Assembly (NCBI GenBank): GCA_013331265.1
Contig: DUGS01000203.1
Coordinates: forward strand, 22,429-38,122
Direction: 5' to 3'
From: Methanosarcina sp.
GTDB taxonomy: Archaea; Halobacteriota; Methanosarcinia; Methanosarcinales; Methanosarcinaceae
DNA length: 15,694 nt
Positions 5,990 through 14,610 of this stretch are shown piece after piece. Position numbers and translations under genes: made by a program. Every line of letters starts with the position of its first letter. Positions within the stretch are counted from its first letter, which is position 1. The notes below the pieces were generated by a model, which saw nothing but the letters and a program-made list of their open reading frames with translations, made no database searches and was not told the origin of the DNA.

Positions 5990-7912
5990 TTAGAGAGTTC
6001 TGACCTCAACAAAATCTCCGCTGTCCTGAGCTTCCATAATTTCCATCGCAAGATCCGAATTTATCCTGAGTTTCACATCACCATGCCGGCTAACAGTTGC
6101 ACTGAAAAGATATTCGTCTTCAATAAAGATCTCCACATCCCTTCCTGCAAGCTCTGGAACACCAAGGATAAGGTGTTTTTTAGTCATTTCGATGATAGGA
6201 TGAACCTGGGAAACGGGAGCACTTATCTCGGACGCCGGTTCTCGGGCTTTACCCGGAAAAGCTTTACGTTCAGCCCCACGCTTCAGTCCTTTTGTTCTTT
6301 TTGGAGCTTCAGCTTCTATCTCCCTTACATCGATATGAAGACCAAGTATATTCTCAATCCTGTCAATTACATTCCCGCCTTTGCCAATAACCCTCCTCAT
6401 ATCTTCGTCGTAAACCTTTACGATTGCACTGTCGTCAGAGGTTACTTCCACTTCAACAGGACCTGTTGCATACCTGCCAATAACGTTCCTTATCTCTTCT
6501 TCGGCAAGCTTCCAGGCAGGTTTACGGCTTTCCCGCGGAGCGCCGATTGGCATGACCACAACCTGTTCTCCATATGTATAGATCTCATATTCGACCTTGC
6601 CTGTCTCGAAATCCGCAATTGTAATTACCGGCCTTGCAAGATCCTGTTCGGTCATCCCGTGCGGAACCTTGACCGTGAAAGCAAGCACCAGGACTTTTGC
6701 AACCTCTCCTTTATCGATGAAAATTACAGTATCAACTACCTGTGGGATCACGCCCAGTTCAACCCTTCCTATGAGGCGCTGGATTGCGTCCACTGCCCGG
6801 GTTGCATGCACGACTCCGATCATTCCGACTCCTGCAAGCCGCATGTCCGCAAAGATCAGGAAGTCCCCGGTTTTTCGGACTTCGTCGTAGATAGTATAGT
6901 CCGGACGGACCAGAAGCAAAAGATCAGCGGTGTTCTCCATCCTCCCATTCAGGGGAGAGTACTGAGTGATTTCAGCAGGCACCTGCAGGTCCCTTGGAGA
7001 TTCCATGGTCTTGACTACCTGCCCGTGGTCATTCAAATAGCGTGCAACTCCTGCAGCAAAAGTTGACTTACCGGCCCCGGGAGAACCTGCAATAAGGATC
7101 CCACGCTGGCTTATTATGCGCTCTTTCAGCTTATCGCTCAGGCGGTAGTGCTCAAGGTCAACAACAACTGTAGGTCTGACGATAGTTATCTCCATATCAT
7201 CGGAAAAAGGCGGATGTGCAATTGCAATCCTCATGTTTCTGATTTGCAGGACTGTGGCTCCACTTGAAGACATCTCGATGAAAGACTCAGGGTCAAGCCT
7301 TGCCCTCTCAACAAGTTCTTTTGAGATTCTGGAAAGTTCCTGAGAACTTGAAGGTTCTTCCCTGATCCGTACATAACGCACCTGTCCAACAGGACCTTTC
7401 TTGGCCATAGGAGAAACCCCATTTTTGAGGTGTACGGACATCGTGTCCTCAGTAAAGAAGTGTTCTACTTTGAGAGGACCTAACTCTGAGGGATCCAGAA
7501 CTTTGGGATGCATGTACTCGACATCGAGCCCCTTTGACCTGGCTATCAGAGCCTGTACGCGGTCTTCACTAACGAACAGACCTCCCACATCAAGAGCTGT
7601 CTGTCGGATAAGGGCATCCACCCTTCCTTCTTTAGAAAGCTTAATTTCCTCAAGAGTAGGTTGAACCCCACTAAATTTAAGTTGGATATCCCCCCTGTCT
7701 GCCAGCTTGCGAAGTTCCGAAAGCTCTTCAAGCCCTTTGAAACCTATTTCTCTGCCCTTGTTTGCCTGGGCCTCAAGTTCCGATACTACAGCTTCAGGAA
7801 TTATAACCTCAGCACTCCCGAACTCACCACTTTTAATTCGGGACGAAAGCCTCCCGTCAATAATCACGCTTGTATCCGGAACGATTCTCCACATCCGCTT
7901 CTCATCAGCCAT
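5990..7912 (-). CDS. PIN domain-ATPase-KH protein (PINA / COG1855 type)
   Basis: This 640-residue archaeal ATPase has three recognisable modules. An N-terminal PIN nuclease fold (about 8-138) keeps the four acidic residues Asp13, Glu45, Asp99 and Asp117. A VirB11/PilT-like ATPase (about 250-410) has Walker A GSPGAGKS at 276-283, Walker-B-like YDEV at 342-345 and His369 in VVHAT. A KH domain (about 485-533) has the VIGKGGNVI loop. A basic linker (about 538-560) leads to a further ~65-residue C-terminal domain I do not recognise. The crenarchaeal homologue PINA is a hexameric ATPase that works with the resolvase Hjc and helicase Hjm in Holliday-junction branch migration; a similar DNA-repair role is inferred here. 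Despite older 'PilT family' naming it is not a pilus motor. The ATG at 7912 lies 28 nt from a TATA box, so the mRNA is probably leaderless. Confidence 0.9.
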   Translation of the reverse strand: MADEKRMWRIVPDTSVIIDGRLSSRIKSGEFGSAEVIIPEAVVSELEAQANKGREIGFKGLEELSELRKLADRGDIQLKFSGVQPTLEEIKLSKEGRVDALIRQTALDVGGLFVSEDRVQALIARSKGLDVEYMHPKVLDPSELGPLKVEHFFTEDTMSVHLKNGVSPMAKKGPVGQVRYVRIREEPSSSQELSRISKELVERARLDPESFIEMSSSGATVLQIRNMRIAIAHPPFSDDMEITIVRPTVVVDLEHYRLSDKLKERIISQRGILIAGSPGAGKSTFAAGVARYLNDHGQVVKTMESPRDLQVPAEITQYSPLNGRMENTADLLLLVRPDYTIYDEVRKTGDFLIFADMRLAGVGMIGVVHATRAVDAIQRLIGRVELGVIPQVVDTVIFIDKGEVAKVLVLAFTVKVPHGMTEQDLARPVITIADFETGKVEYEIYTYGEQVVVMPIGAPRESRKPAWKLAEEEIRNVIGRYATGPVEVEVTSDDSAIVKVYDEDMRRVIGKGGNVIDRIENILGLHIDVREIEAEAPKRTKGLKRGAERKAFPGKAREPASEISAPVSQVHPIIEMTKKHLILGVPELAGRDVEIFIEDEYLFSATVSRHGDVKLRINSDLAMEIMEAQDSGDFVEVRTL

Positions 7913-7935
7913 ATAAATGGATATAGAGCCAGAAA

Positions 7936-7943
7936 GTATATAA
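7936..7943 (-). promoter_or_regulatory. TATA box for the PIN-ATPase gene (near-leaderless)
   Basis: TTATATAC on the minus strand is centred about 28 nt before the ATG at 7912. Because archaeal transcription starts about 25-27 nt past the TATA centre, the mRNA should begin within a few bases of the start codon. No Shine-Dalgarno motif is present. Confidence 0.5.
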
Positions 7944-8098
7944 TAAAACTTCTGCTGCTTTTTTTTGGATGAATGAAGTTAGAAAAGCACGATTAGTAAA
8001 AAATAAAGTTAAAAAGATTGAGAATACAGTGATTGAAAAGTATTGCATTATGGTTCAATAAGCATAGTTATGATACATTTGAGATTTTATATTTGATG

Positions 8099-8461
8099 TC
8101 AGTAAACATCCTCAGGCTCAAAGACCTTTTCCCCCACGACCTCTCCTTCGAGATTCCGGTAAAAACATGACCTGTATCCCATGTGACAGGCCCCTCCAAC
8201 CTGTTCTACGAGAAGGAGAACGGAATCCATATCGCAGTCAATCCTGATTTCCTTGACTTTTTGAAGATGCCCAGACGTTTCGCCTTTTTTCCATAATTTT
8301 TGCCGGCTGCGGCTCCAGAAATGGGCAATTCCTGTCTCTACGGTTTTTTCAAGGGCTTCCCGGTTCATATAAGCACACATCAGAACTTCCTTGCTGGTCT
8401 GGTCCTGAACGATAGAAATGATCAAACCATTCTCGTATTTCAGGGTATCAAAGTCAATCAT
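8099..8461 (-). CDS. hisI: Phosphoribosyl-AMP cyclohydrolase HisI
   Basis: HisI hydrolyses the adenine ring of phosphoribosyl-AMP to ProFAR, the third step of histidine biosynthesis. The 120-residue protein is the single-domain archaeal form without the HisE pyrophosphatase fusion. It has the signature WSRSRQKLWKKGETSGH (49-65) and the metal site DCDMD (Asp75, Cys76, Asp77, Asp79) followed by ACHMGYRSCF (Cys92, His93, Cys99). These provide the zinc-binding cysteines and magnesium-binding aspartates. The ATG at 8461 gives the expected N-terminus. A TATA box ends about 22 nt upstream, so translation is probably leaderless. No other his gene is adjacent; hisH lies about 6 kb away. Confidence 0.96.
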   Translation of the reverse strand: MIDFDTLKYENGLIISIVQDQTSKEVLMCAYMNREALEKTVETGIAHFWSRSRQKLWKKGETSGHLQKVKEIRIDCDMDSVLLLVEQVGGACHMGYRSCFYRNLEGEVVGEKVFEPEDVY

Positions 8462-8962
8462 ATGAGAGAAATTGCCAAACTAGTATAAAAAAGGAAGTTT
8501 AATAAAAAGTTCAGAAAGAAGGAGGAGATTTGGAGAAAAAAGTAATTTTCAGGATAAAAACCTCAAGATGAAGCAGCATAAGAAGAAAGTACTCAATAAA
8601 TAAGAGGCAAATGAAGAAAACAAAATTAATGGGGATATATTTGCGTTCACGTTCCCGCCTCGTCCTTCGTAATTTGAAAAGCGATTCTAAATTTTTTTGA
8701 AAGAATAGGAGAGAAATCAATTTACAAATAGATTTCAGGGCCTTTTCTATAGAAACTCAAAAGTTTTAATATATATTATTTTTAGAAAAAATAAATGCTC
8801 TTGTATGCTAAAAATAATGTAAGGGTCTGATAATATAATAAAAGTATTGAAATTTACAAAGATATATATTGTATTTTACTTAAAATATTCTGGAAGAAGG
8901 AAAGTTTAGCGATTTATTTTCGAACAAAAATTAAAATTAACTAAGGAATGTGGGTGAAAAAG
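8462..8962. other. long AT-rich gap between hisI and the subtilase gene
   Basis: No convincing gene was found in about 500 bases. It holds the hisI promoter at its left end and TATA-like stretches for the plus strand (AATATATATTAT near 8768, GATATATATTG near 8861). A small GC-richer patch (about 8641-8672, CGTTCACGTTCCCGCCTCGTCC) stands out from the AT background and could be part of an old gene or an RNA, but I can assign nothing to it. Confidence 0.4.
8483..8490 (-). promoter_or_regulatory. TATA box for hisI (leaderless)
   Basis: TTTTATAC on the minus strand is centred about 25 nt before the hisI ATG, which places the transcription start on or next to the A of the ATG. No ribosome-binding site lies in between. 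Confidence 0.5.
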
Positions 8963-10925
8963 ATGAATTTCAGACTCAGGAACGAAGCAGCGATCCTATT
9001 GGTGCTTTGTGGATTGCTAATAGGATTGATCATTCCAGTTTCTGCAGTGGACAGCAAACCTTACGATAATTTGAAAAAATAACTGTTGACGTAACCGGCA
9101 ATCAGAAGTACGTTCCCGGGGAAATCCTTGTGAAGTTCAAGCCCGGAGTCTCCGAAGAGAAGATAAAAACATCAATGCCGGACACGGGATGCAGGTAACT
9201 TACACCAGCCCTTACGCGGGATTCAAGATATTGAAAATCCCAGCGGCAAAAACCGTTGAAGAGATGGTAGAGATCTACAGCAAAAATCCGAATGTGGAGT
9301 ATGCCATACCCAATGCCATCATGAACGCGTTTATGGTGCCCAATGACCCATATTATGGTACGTATCAGTGGAATTTCAAGGCCTTCGAAACCGGAGTAGG
9401 AGGCGGGATCAACCTCGAACCTGCATGGGACATCTCCACAGGAAATGGAGTAATCGTTGCAGTACTTGACACGGGGGTTGCATATGAAGACTACTCCATA
9501 TACAGAAAAGCTCCTGACCTTGCGAATACGAATTTTATTCTAGGTTATGACTTTGTCAATAACGATGCCCACCCGAACGATGATAACTCACATGGGACTC
9601 ATGTAGCCGGAACCATAGCCCAGAGTACCAATAACAACTATGGCGTGGCTGGTGTGGCTTATAGCTGCTCTATAATGCCCGTTAAAGTCCTTAATAAACA
9701 AGGAAGCGGCACACTCCAGCAGCTTGTTGATGGGATATATTTCGCAACCAATAACGGTGCAAAGGTCATAAGTATGAGCCTGGGATATCCCCCGGGATAC
9801 TACCCCGGTAAGGCTCTTGATGATGCTCTCAACTATGCATATAGTAACGGAGTCACAGTAGTTGCAGCCTCCGGAAACAATGAAGCTGGAACTGTCAGCT
9901 ATCCTGCAGCCTATGAAAAGTGCATTGCGGTCGGAGCTACAAGATATGATGGAAGCCGCTCAAACTATTCAAATTATGGTGATGCCCTCGATGTCATGGC
10001 CCCAGGAGGAGACACAAGCTTGGACCAGAACGGAGACGGATACAGGGATGGAATCCTTCAGAATACATTTGATCCTAACACTAAAAACCCGAAAGATTTT
10101 GGCTTTTGGTTCTTCCAGGGCACATCTATGGCGACTCCCCATATATCAGGTGTTGCCGCACTGTTGATAGCTAAAGGGGCAAACGGACCTGAGGAAGTAA
10201 TGGCTGCAATACAAAACACAGCGACTGATCTGGGCACTTCAGGATGGGACCAGTATTACGGGTATGGACTCATTAATGCAAAAGCTGCCCTTGATTCAAT
10301 TCAAAGCCAGCCGACTGTAAACAACCCGCCAGTAGCTGAAGCTGGAGGCCCATATACCGGAATCAAAGGAACTGCAATAGCGTTTGATGGTTCAGGTTCA
10401 TATGACTCTGACGGGAGTATTATATCATATTACTGGGACTTTGACGGGGACGGAATCACTGACTCTTCCGAAGAAAACCCGACATGGACCTATGAAAACA
10501 CGGGAACCTATACCGTGACCCTCACGGTAACAGACAATGAAAATGCTGTGGGAACTGATGAGGCTACAGTGACAGTTACGGATCCAGCCTCAGGAGGTAC
10601 CATCCGTGTATCTGATGTGAGCGTGGAAACCAGTTCCAAATTAGCCGGAAAAAACACTTTTGTTTCTGCTACAGCAGTCGTGACTATAGTGGACAGCAAT
10701 GGTAGCCCTGTTAAAGGAGCCACAGTCTCAGGCCCCTGGAGCGGTGCAACTGGCGATCTGGACTCTTCTGTAACAGATTCGACAGGGAAAGCTACGGTAT
10801 ATTCAGATGAGGTAAAATACAAAAGTGGAACACTGACCTTTACATTTACAGTGAACGATGTAAGTTATACGATCCCGTGGGAGGGGATCTCATTATCCGG
10901 AACAGGAACATATCCTTCAAGCTAA
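8963..10925 (+). CDS. secreted subtilisin-like serine protease, propeptide frameshifted twice
   Basis: This is an S8 (subtilase) endopeptidase precursor of about 654 aa if both frameshifts are repaired. The ATG at 8963 has GGGTGA upstream and encodes a signal peptide (basic start, then LLVLCGLLIGLIIPVSA). Frame 1 stops at 9080 (TAA). The propeptide continues in a second frame (ITVDVTGNQKYVPGEILVKF), and a third frame takes over at about 9168 (NINAGHGMQVTY) and runs to 10925. Each junction needs one extra A in an A-run. The last frame alone, from an internal ATG at 9189 (578 aa), keeps the whole catalytic domain: Asp94 (AVLDTG), His135 (SHGTHVAG), oxyanion Asn230 and Ser313 (GTSMATPH). A PKD domain (about 380-465) and an Ig-like C-terminal domain (about 470-578) follow. 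The 9189 ORF lacks a signal peptide, so as written it would not be secreted. Confidence 0.88.
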
Positions 10926-10968
10926 AAAGTAAACCTGAAAAATTAAATAAAGAGTAAGTTAAAATTCA

Positions 10969-11001
10969 TGTCCCTTAAAGGGACAAAATATTTTCTTTTT
11001 T
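10969..11001 (+). terminator. hairpin plus T-run after the subtilase gene
   Basis: TGTCCCTT-A-AAGGGACA (10969-10985) is a perfect inverted repeat, drawn as a 6-bp GC-containing stem with a 5-base loop. TTTTCTTTTT follows at 10991-11000. It lies about 45 nt past the stop codon and between two converging genes. T-runs alone can end archaeal transcripts, so the stem may be incidental. Confidence 0.5.
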
Positions 11002-11040
11002 AAAGACCTTTGAAAAGACAAAAGTTCAAAAGTTCTATTT

Positions 11041-13020
11041 TCACGGTTTGATCCCCAGGACATCTTCAACATATGCTCTTAAAATTTCTGCAACGCTCCA
11101 TGCCTGGGCAATGCAGCCCCCCGGAGAGTAAGGGAAATTACCATCAAAAACTTCAGAAACCGTACCTATGCCTGCAGTCTCAAGATGCGTATCAAAGCCC
11201 TGGAGCAGGGCCCGCATGTCCTCAAGGCTCTTTTTTGAATAGCTGTGAACTTTTCTATAGGCCTTGACATAGGGTCCAAGAAGCCACGGCCATACAGTCC
11301 CATTGTGGTAGGCTGAGTCTCTTCTTTCGGGTCCTCCCTTATAGAGCCCTATATAAGAAGGATTATCCACTGAGAGTGTCCTGAGCCCGAAAGGTGTGAG
11401 CAGGTCCTTTTCAACCCTGTCCACAATAGCTTTTTCTTTTTCAGGAGAGAGCATTGTGTAAGGGAGTGCAACTGCAAAAATCTGGTTTGGACGAATTGAA
11501 GGATCCTTAATTAGATTTCCGGACCCGTCTTCAGAAACAGTATCATAGAGGCAGTTAGCCTCGGGATTCCAGAAAACCCTTTCGAAGTTAGAGGCTACGC
11601 CGGCTGCAAAAGTTTCGTATGAAGATGTTTCCTTTCCAAGAAGGTCTCCTAGCTGGGAGGCAGTTTTAAGAGCATTATACCATAATGCATTAATTTCACA
11701 GGCTTTACCTGCTCTCGGAGTCACAGGAATATCATTTACTTTAGCATCCATCCAGGTCAGCTGGGGACCCTGCCGGATAAGATAATCGGAATCCATCCCA
11801 ATCCCGAAATCTGTACCTTTACTATAATGATCTAGTATTTCTTCCACAGTTTCCCACATATCCGAAAGAAACAGAAGGTCTTCAGTATATGCAAAATAAC
11901 TGCTCAGGGAATGAATAAACCAGAGAGATGCATCAACCGTATTATATATGGGTTCTCCTCCGAAAGCCGGGAAGCTATTGGGGATCAAACCTCGCCTGCA
12001 GTTACTGGCAAAGTTTTTAAGGATGGATTTTGCGTCCTCAAAACGACGGGGGATCAAAACCAGACCAGGCAAAGAGATCATTGCATCTCTCCCCCAATCT
12101 GAGAACCAGGGATAACCGGCAATGATCGTATTTTCACCTGTAAGAGGGTGTTTTACGATAAAGGTGTCAGTTGCCCTAAGAAGTTTGAGGGCGAAAGGTT
12201 CAGTTAGCCGTGAATTGAAAGCAAAAAGGTTCTGTCGATAAACCTCTCTGGTATAGAGTTCTTCAGCTTTTTCAAGAGAAAGAGAAGAAATATTTTCAGT
12301 CGAAGCGGCAATAAAAAAATAAGAGGTCCCCAGTTTAAGTTCGCTTTCGAAATAACCTGGATTGAAGTTATCTTCCTGAAACGCGAGCCCTCGCTCTTTC
12401 TCGATGTCGTATTCGAAGTTATAGTACCATTTTGGATCGGAATGGTACTGGAGATTGGATGAAAGCCAGAAAGTAAAACCATTAGAGCTTTCTAGCCTCA
12501 CTCCATTAGTTTCAGTTCTCTGAGAAAATGAAATATCCTTAGAACGTGTGGTTCCGTGAAAACTTCTTGCATTCACCAGAGGGGAGATTCTAAGCAAAGC
12601 CCCTTCTCTACGGCACCTGACCTCGTAGAGGAGGCAGGTCATATTACTATTATGCACCATGAAAATCTTCTTTTTTACGGTAAAATCCCCAAGCTGGTAA
12701 ACCCAGAGAGGAGAAGGTGCCAGAATGAACTTTGAAAGATAATTGAACCCTCTGGGATAAACTGTACCCGGGTATTTATGGGTTGCAAGTGGGTAAACCT
12801 CTTCATTAAGAGAAAGCTCTTCGTCGAGAGAGGAGAGGAGTAAAACCCTACCTGAGGTATTCAGCGGAGCCGCAACAAGGAGCCCGTGGTAAGTCCTTGT
12901 ACCTGCCCCTATGATTGTAGATGAAGCGTATCCTCCAATCCCATTGCCTATAATCCATTCTTTTTTAATGCCTTCTTCATAAGTATGAAAAGAATCCCTT
13001 CCAAGCCGTATTCCACTCAT
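11041..13020 (-). CDS. Glycogen debranching enzyme (amylo-alpha-1,6-glucosidase type)
   Basis: The 659-residue protein matches the prokaryotic glycogen-debranching family, which removes alpha-1,6-linked branch glucose during glycogen breakdown. Methanosarcina-type archaea store glycogen. The N-terminal domain carries the diagnostic EWIIGNGIGGYASSTIIGAGTRTYHGLL stretch in residues 21-48 (key residues N26-G27, G29-G30-Y31, T41-R42, Y44-H45-G46). The C-terminal (alpha/alpha)6 domain begins near 275, with GYPWFSDWGRDAMISLPG at 302-319, then TWMDAKV, RPNQIFA and YHNGTVWPWLLGPY, all expected of the catalytic cleft. The length is normal and no damage is visible. The ATG at 13020 lies 29 nt from a TATA box, with only a weak AGGT before it, so the mRNA is nearly leaderless. 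The gene converges with the subtilase gene. Confidence 0.93.
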   Translation of the reverse strand: MSGIRLGRDSFHTYEEGIKKEWIIGNGIGGYASSTIIGAGTRTYHGLLVAAPLNTSGRVLLLSSLDEELSLNEEVYPLATHKYPGTVYPRGFNYLSKFILAPSPLWVYQLGDFTVKKKIFMVHNSNMTCLLYEVRCRREGALLRISPLVNARSFHGTTRSKDISFSQRTETNGVRLESSNGFTFWLSSNLQYHSDPKWYYNFEYDIEKERGLAFQEDNFNPGYFESELKLGTSYFFIAASTENISSLSLEKAEELYTREVYRQNLFAFNSRLTEPFALKLLRATDTFIVKHPLTGENTIIAGYPWFSDWGRDAMISLPGLVLIPRRFEDAKSILKNFASNCRRGLIPNSFPAFGGEPIYNTVDASLWFIHSLSSYFAYTEDLLFLSDMWETVEEILDHYSKGTDFGIGMDSDYLIRQGPQLTWMDAKVNDIPVTPRAGKACEINALWYNALKTASQLGDLLGKETSSYETFAAGVASNFERVFWNPEANCLYDTVSEDGSGNLIKDPSIRPNQIFAVALPYTMLSPEKEKAIVDRVEKDLLTPFGLRTLSVDNPSYIGLYKGGPERRDSAYHNGTVWPWLLGPYVKAYRKVHSYSKKSLEDMRALLQGFDTHLETAGIGTVSEVFDGNFPYSPGGCIAQAWSVAEILRAYVEDVLGIKP

Positions 13021-13042
13021 ACATACCTGATTAGGATTTGAT

Positions 13043-13054
13043 TTCTTATATAGT
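13043..13054. promoter_or_regulatory. TATA element serving the debranching enzyme gene (possibly both strands)
   Basis: TTCTTATATAGTTG reads as a TATA box on both strands. On the minus strand its centre is about 29 nt before the debranching-enzyme ATG. On the plus strand it would give a leader over 100 nt for the divergent gene; a second TATA-like stretch near 13117-13128 (AATTATATTTTA) suits that gene better. Confidence 0.4.
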
Positions 13055-13181
13055 TGTACATTTTGAAGGGAGGGGTTTAAACATAGAAGAAAGCATACGG
13101 TATGATAAGTTTGAAGATAATTATATTTTAATTGTAAACATAAACTATTTTAGCTGTCCAGAACATAAGAAAGTGATAATC

Positions 13182-14324
13182 ATGAAGCAAGACCTTTTAG
13201 AACTCCTTATTGATATTTTCAAATCATCCGGATACAATGTCATAATATCCAGTCAGTATGACATCTTTGTAGAGAAAAATGGACATAAGGCTTATGTCAT
13301 GTGTGCCCTGAGTCCAGATTATGAAGAAATAAAATCTTTTTCTGAAAAGATAAAAGGTTGTACCGGAATTTATGTGATAACCCAGAAAACTTCGGGAGAA
13401 TTGGACGATTACGCAGCAGAACTCGGGATATACATCTGGGACAGAGACGAACTTGCCCTTCAGATTGGAAGAGCGGTTCTGGCAAATATGGAAAGAAAAT
13501 CAAGGGATTATCAGATAGAATCCGAATTTTCCTCAAAGGCATATCAAGAACAGGAAACTTCTGTCCCAGAATCTGCCAAACCAGAATGGAAAGAGGAAAG
13601 CTTCGAGCAGGAGCCCTGTTCAGCTGGGGGACTTGTACCACTTCAAGAAGTGTCGAGAGAAACAGAAAGAGTCTCTTTTGGATCACGCAACCTGTCGCCA
13701 GTTGAGGAGAGAAAGCCTTTAAAAAGACTGGAGAATAGCGAGGCTTCCATAGTTGAACAATATGAGATGCTGAACATTCAATCTGTAGAACCAAAGATTT
13801 CTAAAGATCAGGCGATTATTATTGCAAAACCCTATCTCAGCAGCCCTAAAGACGCGATTTTAAAATTCGTACCTTTCTGGAAGTATTCTTATAGCGTTGA
13901 AGCAGAAAAACGGTTCAGGTCAAAAGTTATGAGTATTACAGGAGAAGGAAAAGGTCTTCTTAATGCCCTGAACAAGTCAAAAGAGAATATGGATATAGAA
14001 GGGCTTGGGATACCCACCAGAATCCCGGCAGTGCAGTATGAAGTAAAGCGGCCGAATGTAGATAAAAAGCAGGCAGAGAAAGTTCTTCTTGATGTAATTA
14101 TACAGGAAAATACACGGGAAATGCGCTTTAATAATCTGGAAGGGCAGGCAGTTATTTATGAACATAAAAGTATTAGCCCGAGAGTTGATGATATAGAACT
14201 TGACATGGATCTTGTTTATATTCCAGTGTGGGAAGTGAAGGGAAAAAGAAATTCTCTTGAGATCAATGCTTATAATGCCAGTGTGCTTGAAGAGCCTATA
14301 GATGAGGATGCCGAATTCCTGTAA
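13182..14324 (+). CDS. protein with an inactive-looking restriction-endonuclease-like domain and repeated C-terminal module
   Basis: From ATG 13182 this protein has 380 aa. The in-frame ATG at 13038 would add 48 residues but overlaps promoter sequence, whereas AAGTGATAATC just before 13182 is a good ribosome-binding site. Residues 1-105 resemble an Mrr-like endonuclease fold: helix LLELLIDIFKSSGYNV, then a core strand with Asp27, KNGHKAYVM, and a later GIYVITQK strand. The usual Glu/Gln-x-Lys on the core strand is replaced by Val-Met-Cys (39-41), so cleavage is unlikely. Residues 105-195 are acidic and low complexity. The C-terminal part seems duplicated: KISKDQA...VPFWKYSYSV...LLNALN (about 205-264) and VDKKQAE...YIPVWEVKG...EINAYNA (about 293-366). 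No transmembrane helix is obvious. The function is unknown; nucleic-acid binding or a scaffold role is inferred. The gene diverges from the debranching enzyme gene. Confidence 0.75.
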   Translation: MKQDLLELLIDIFKSSGYNVIISSQYDIFVEKNGHKAYVMCALSPDYEEIKSFSEKIKGCTGIYVITQKTSGELDDYAAELGIYIWDRDELALQIGRAVLANMERKSRDYQIESEFSSKAYQEQETSVPESAKPEWKEESFEQEPCSAGGLVPLQEVSRETERVSFGSRNLSPVEERKPLKRLENSEASIVEQYEMLNIQSVEPKISKDQAIIIAKPYLSSPKDAILKFVPFWKYSYSVEAEKRFRSKVMSITGEGKGLLNALNKSKENMDIEGLGIPTRIPAVQYEVKRPNVDKKQAEKVLLDVIIQENTREMRFNNLEGQAVIYEHKSISPRVDDIELDMDLVYIPVWEVKGKRNSLEINAYNASVLEEPIDEDAEFL

Positions 14325-14502
14325 GGAAGACCCAGAAAATAAATTTTAAGAAAAATATATAATATAGAAAATATATTTAAGCATTGGGAGAAAATGGACT
14401 TCCAGGAGAAGGAATTCACCATCTGCCCTTCATGACTGGATAATGCTTTTTCAGGAGAAAAGGATGCCATCGCACATAAGCATTATATGTTTTAGATGCA
14501 AG

Positions 14503-14510
14503 ATTATATA
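14503..14510 (+). promoter_or_regulatory. putative TATA box upstream of the Fe-S carrier gene
   Basis: ATTATATA precedes a likely start near 14535, giving a leader of about 75 nt. TGCCATC (14465-14471) and GATGGCA (14541-14547) form an inverted repeat that flanks the TATA element, a possible operator arrangement. Confidence 0.35.
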
Positions 14511-14610
14511 ACGCTTGTGAGTTATCTGTAAGCTGTAACGGATGGCACACTAAAGAAATTAAAGATCTTCAAATTTTAAATTTACCTAAATGAAAAAAGA
14601 GGTCATACAG

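Noticed and set aside
6083..7066. 327-aa plus-strand frame opposite the PIN-ATPase gene
   Set aside because: It is antisense to a well-supported gene and reads as a Cys/His-rich, low-similarity shadow with no motif or start signal.
5990..7912. type IV pilus retraction or assembly ATPase linked to the pilin-like pair
   Set aside because: The PIN and KH domains place it in the PINA/COG1855 group, and it lies over 2 kb away on the other strand.
8511..8720. 69-aa minus-strand reading frame in the hisI-subtilase gap
   Set aside because: It begins with TTG, has no ribosome-binding site, and its Phe/Leu/Ile-rich composition follows from the AT-rich DNA; no family is recognisable.
9071..9086. programmed -1 frameshift site in the subtilase gene
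   Set aside because: TTGAAAAAATAA is slippery but does not fit the X XXY YYZ rule in frame, no downstream structure was seen, and a second shift would also be required. Kept only as one possibility in the frameshift finding.
14394..14435. 13-codon ORF (MDFQEKEFTICPS) upstream of the Fe-S carrier gene
   Set aside because: It is too short, has no good start signal, and there is no evidence that it is a leader peptide.
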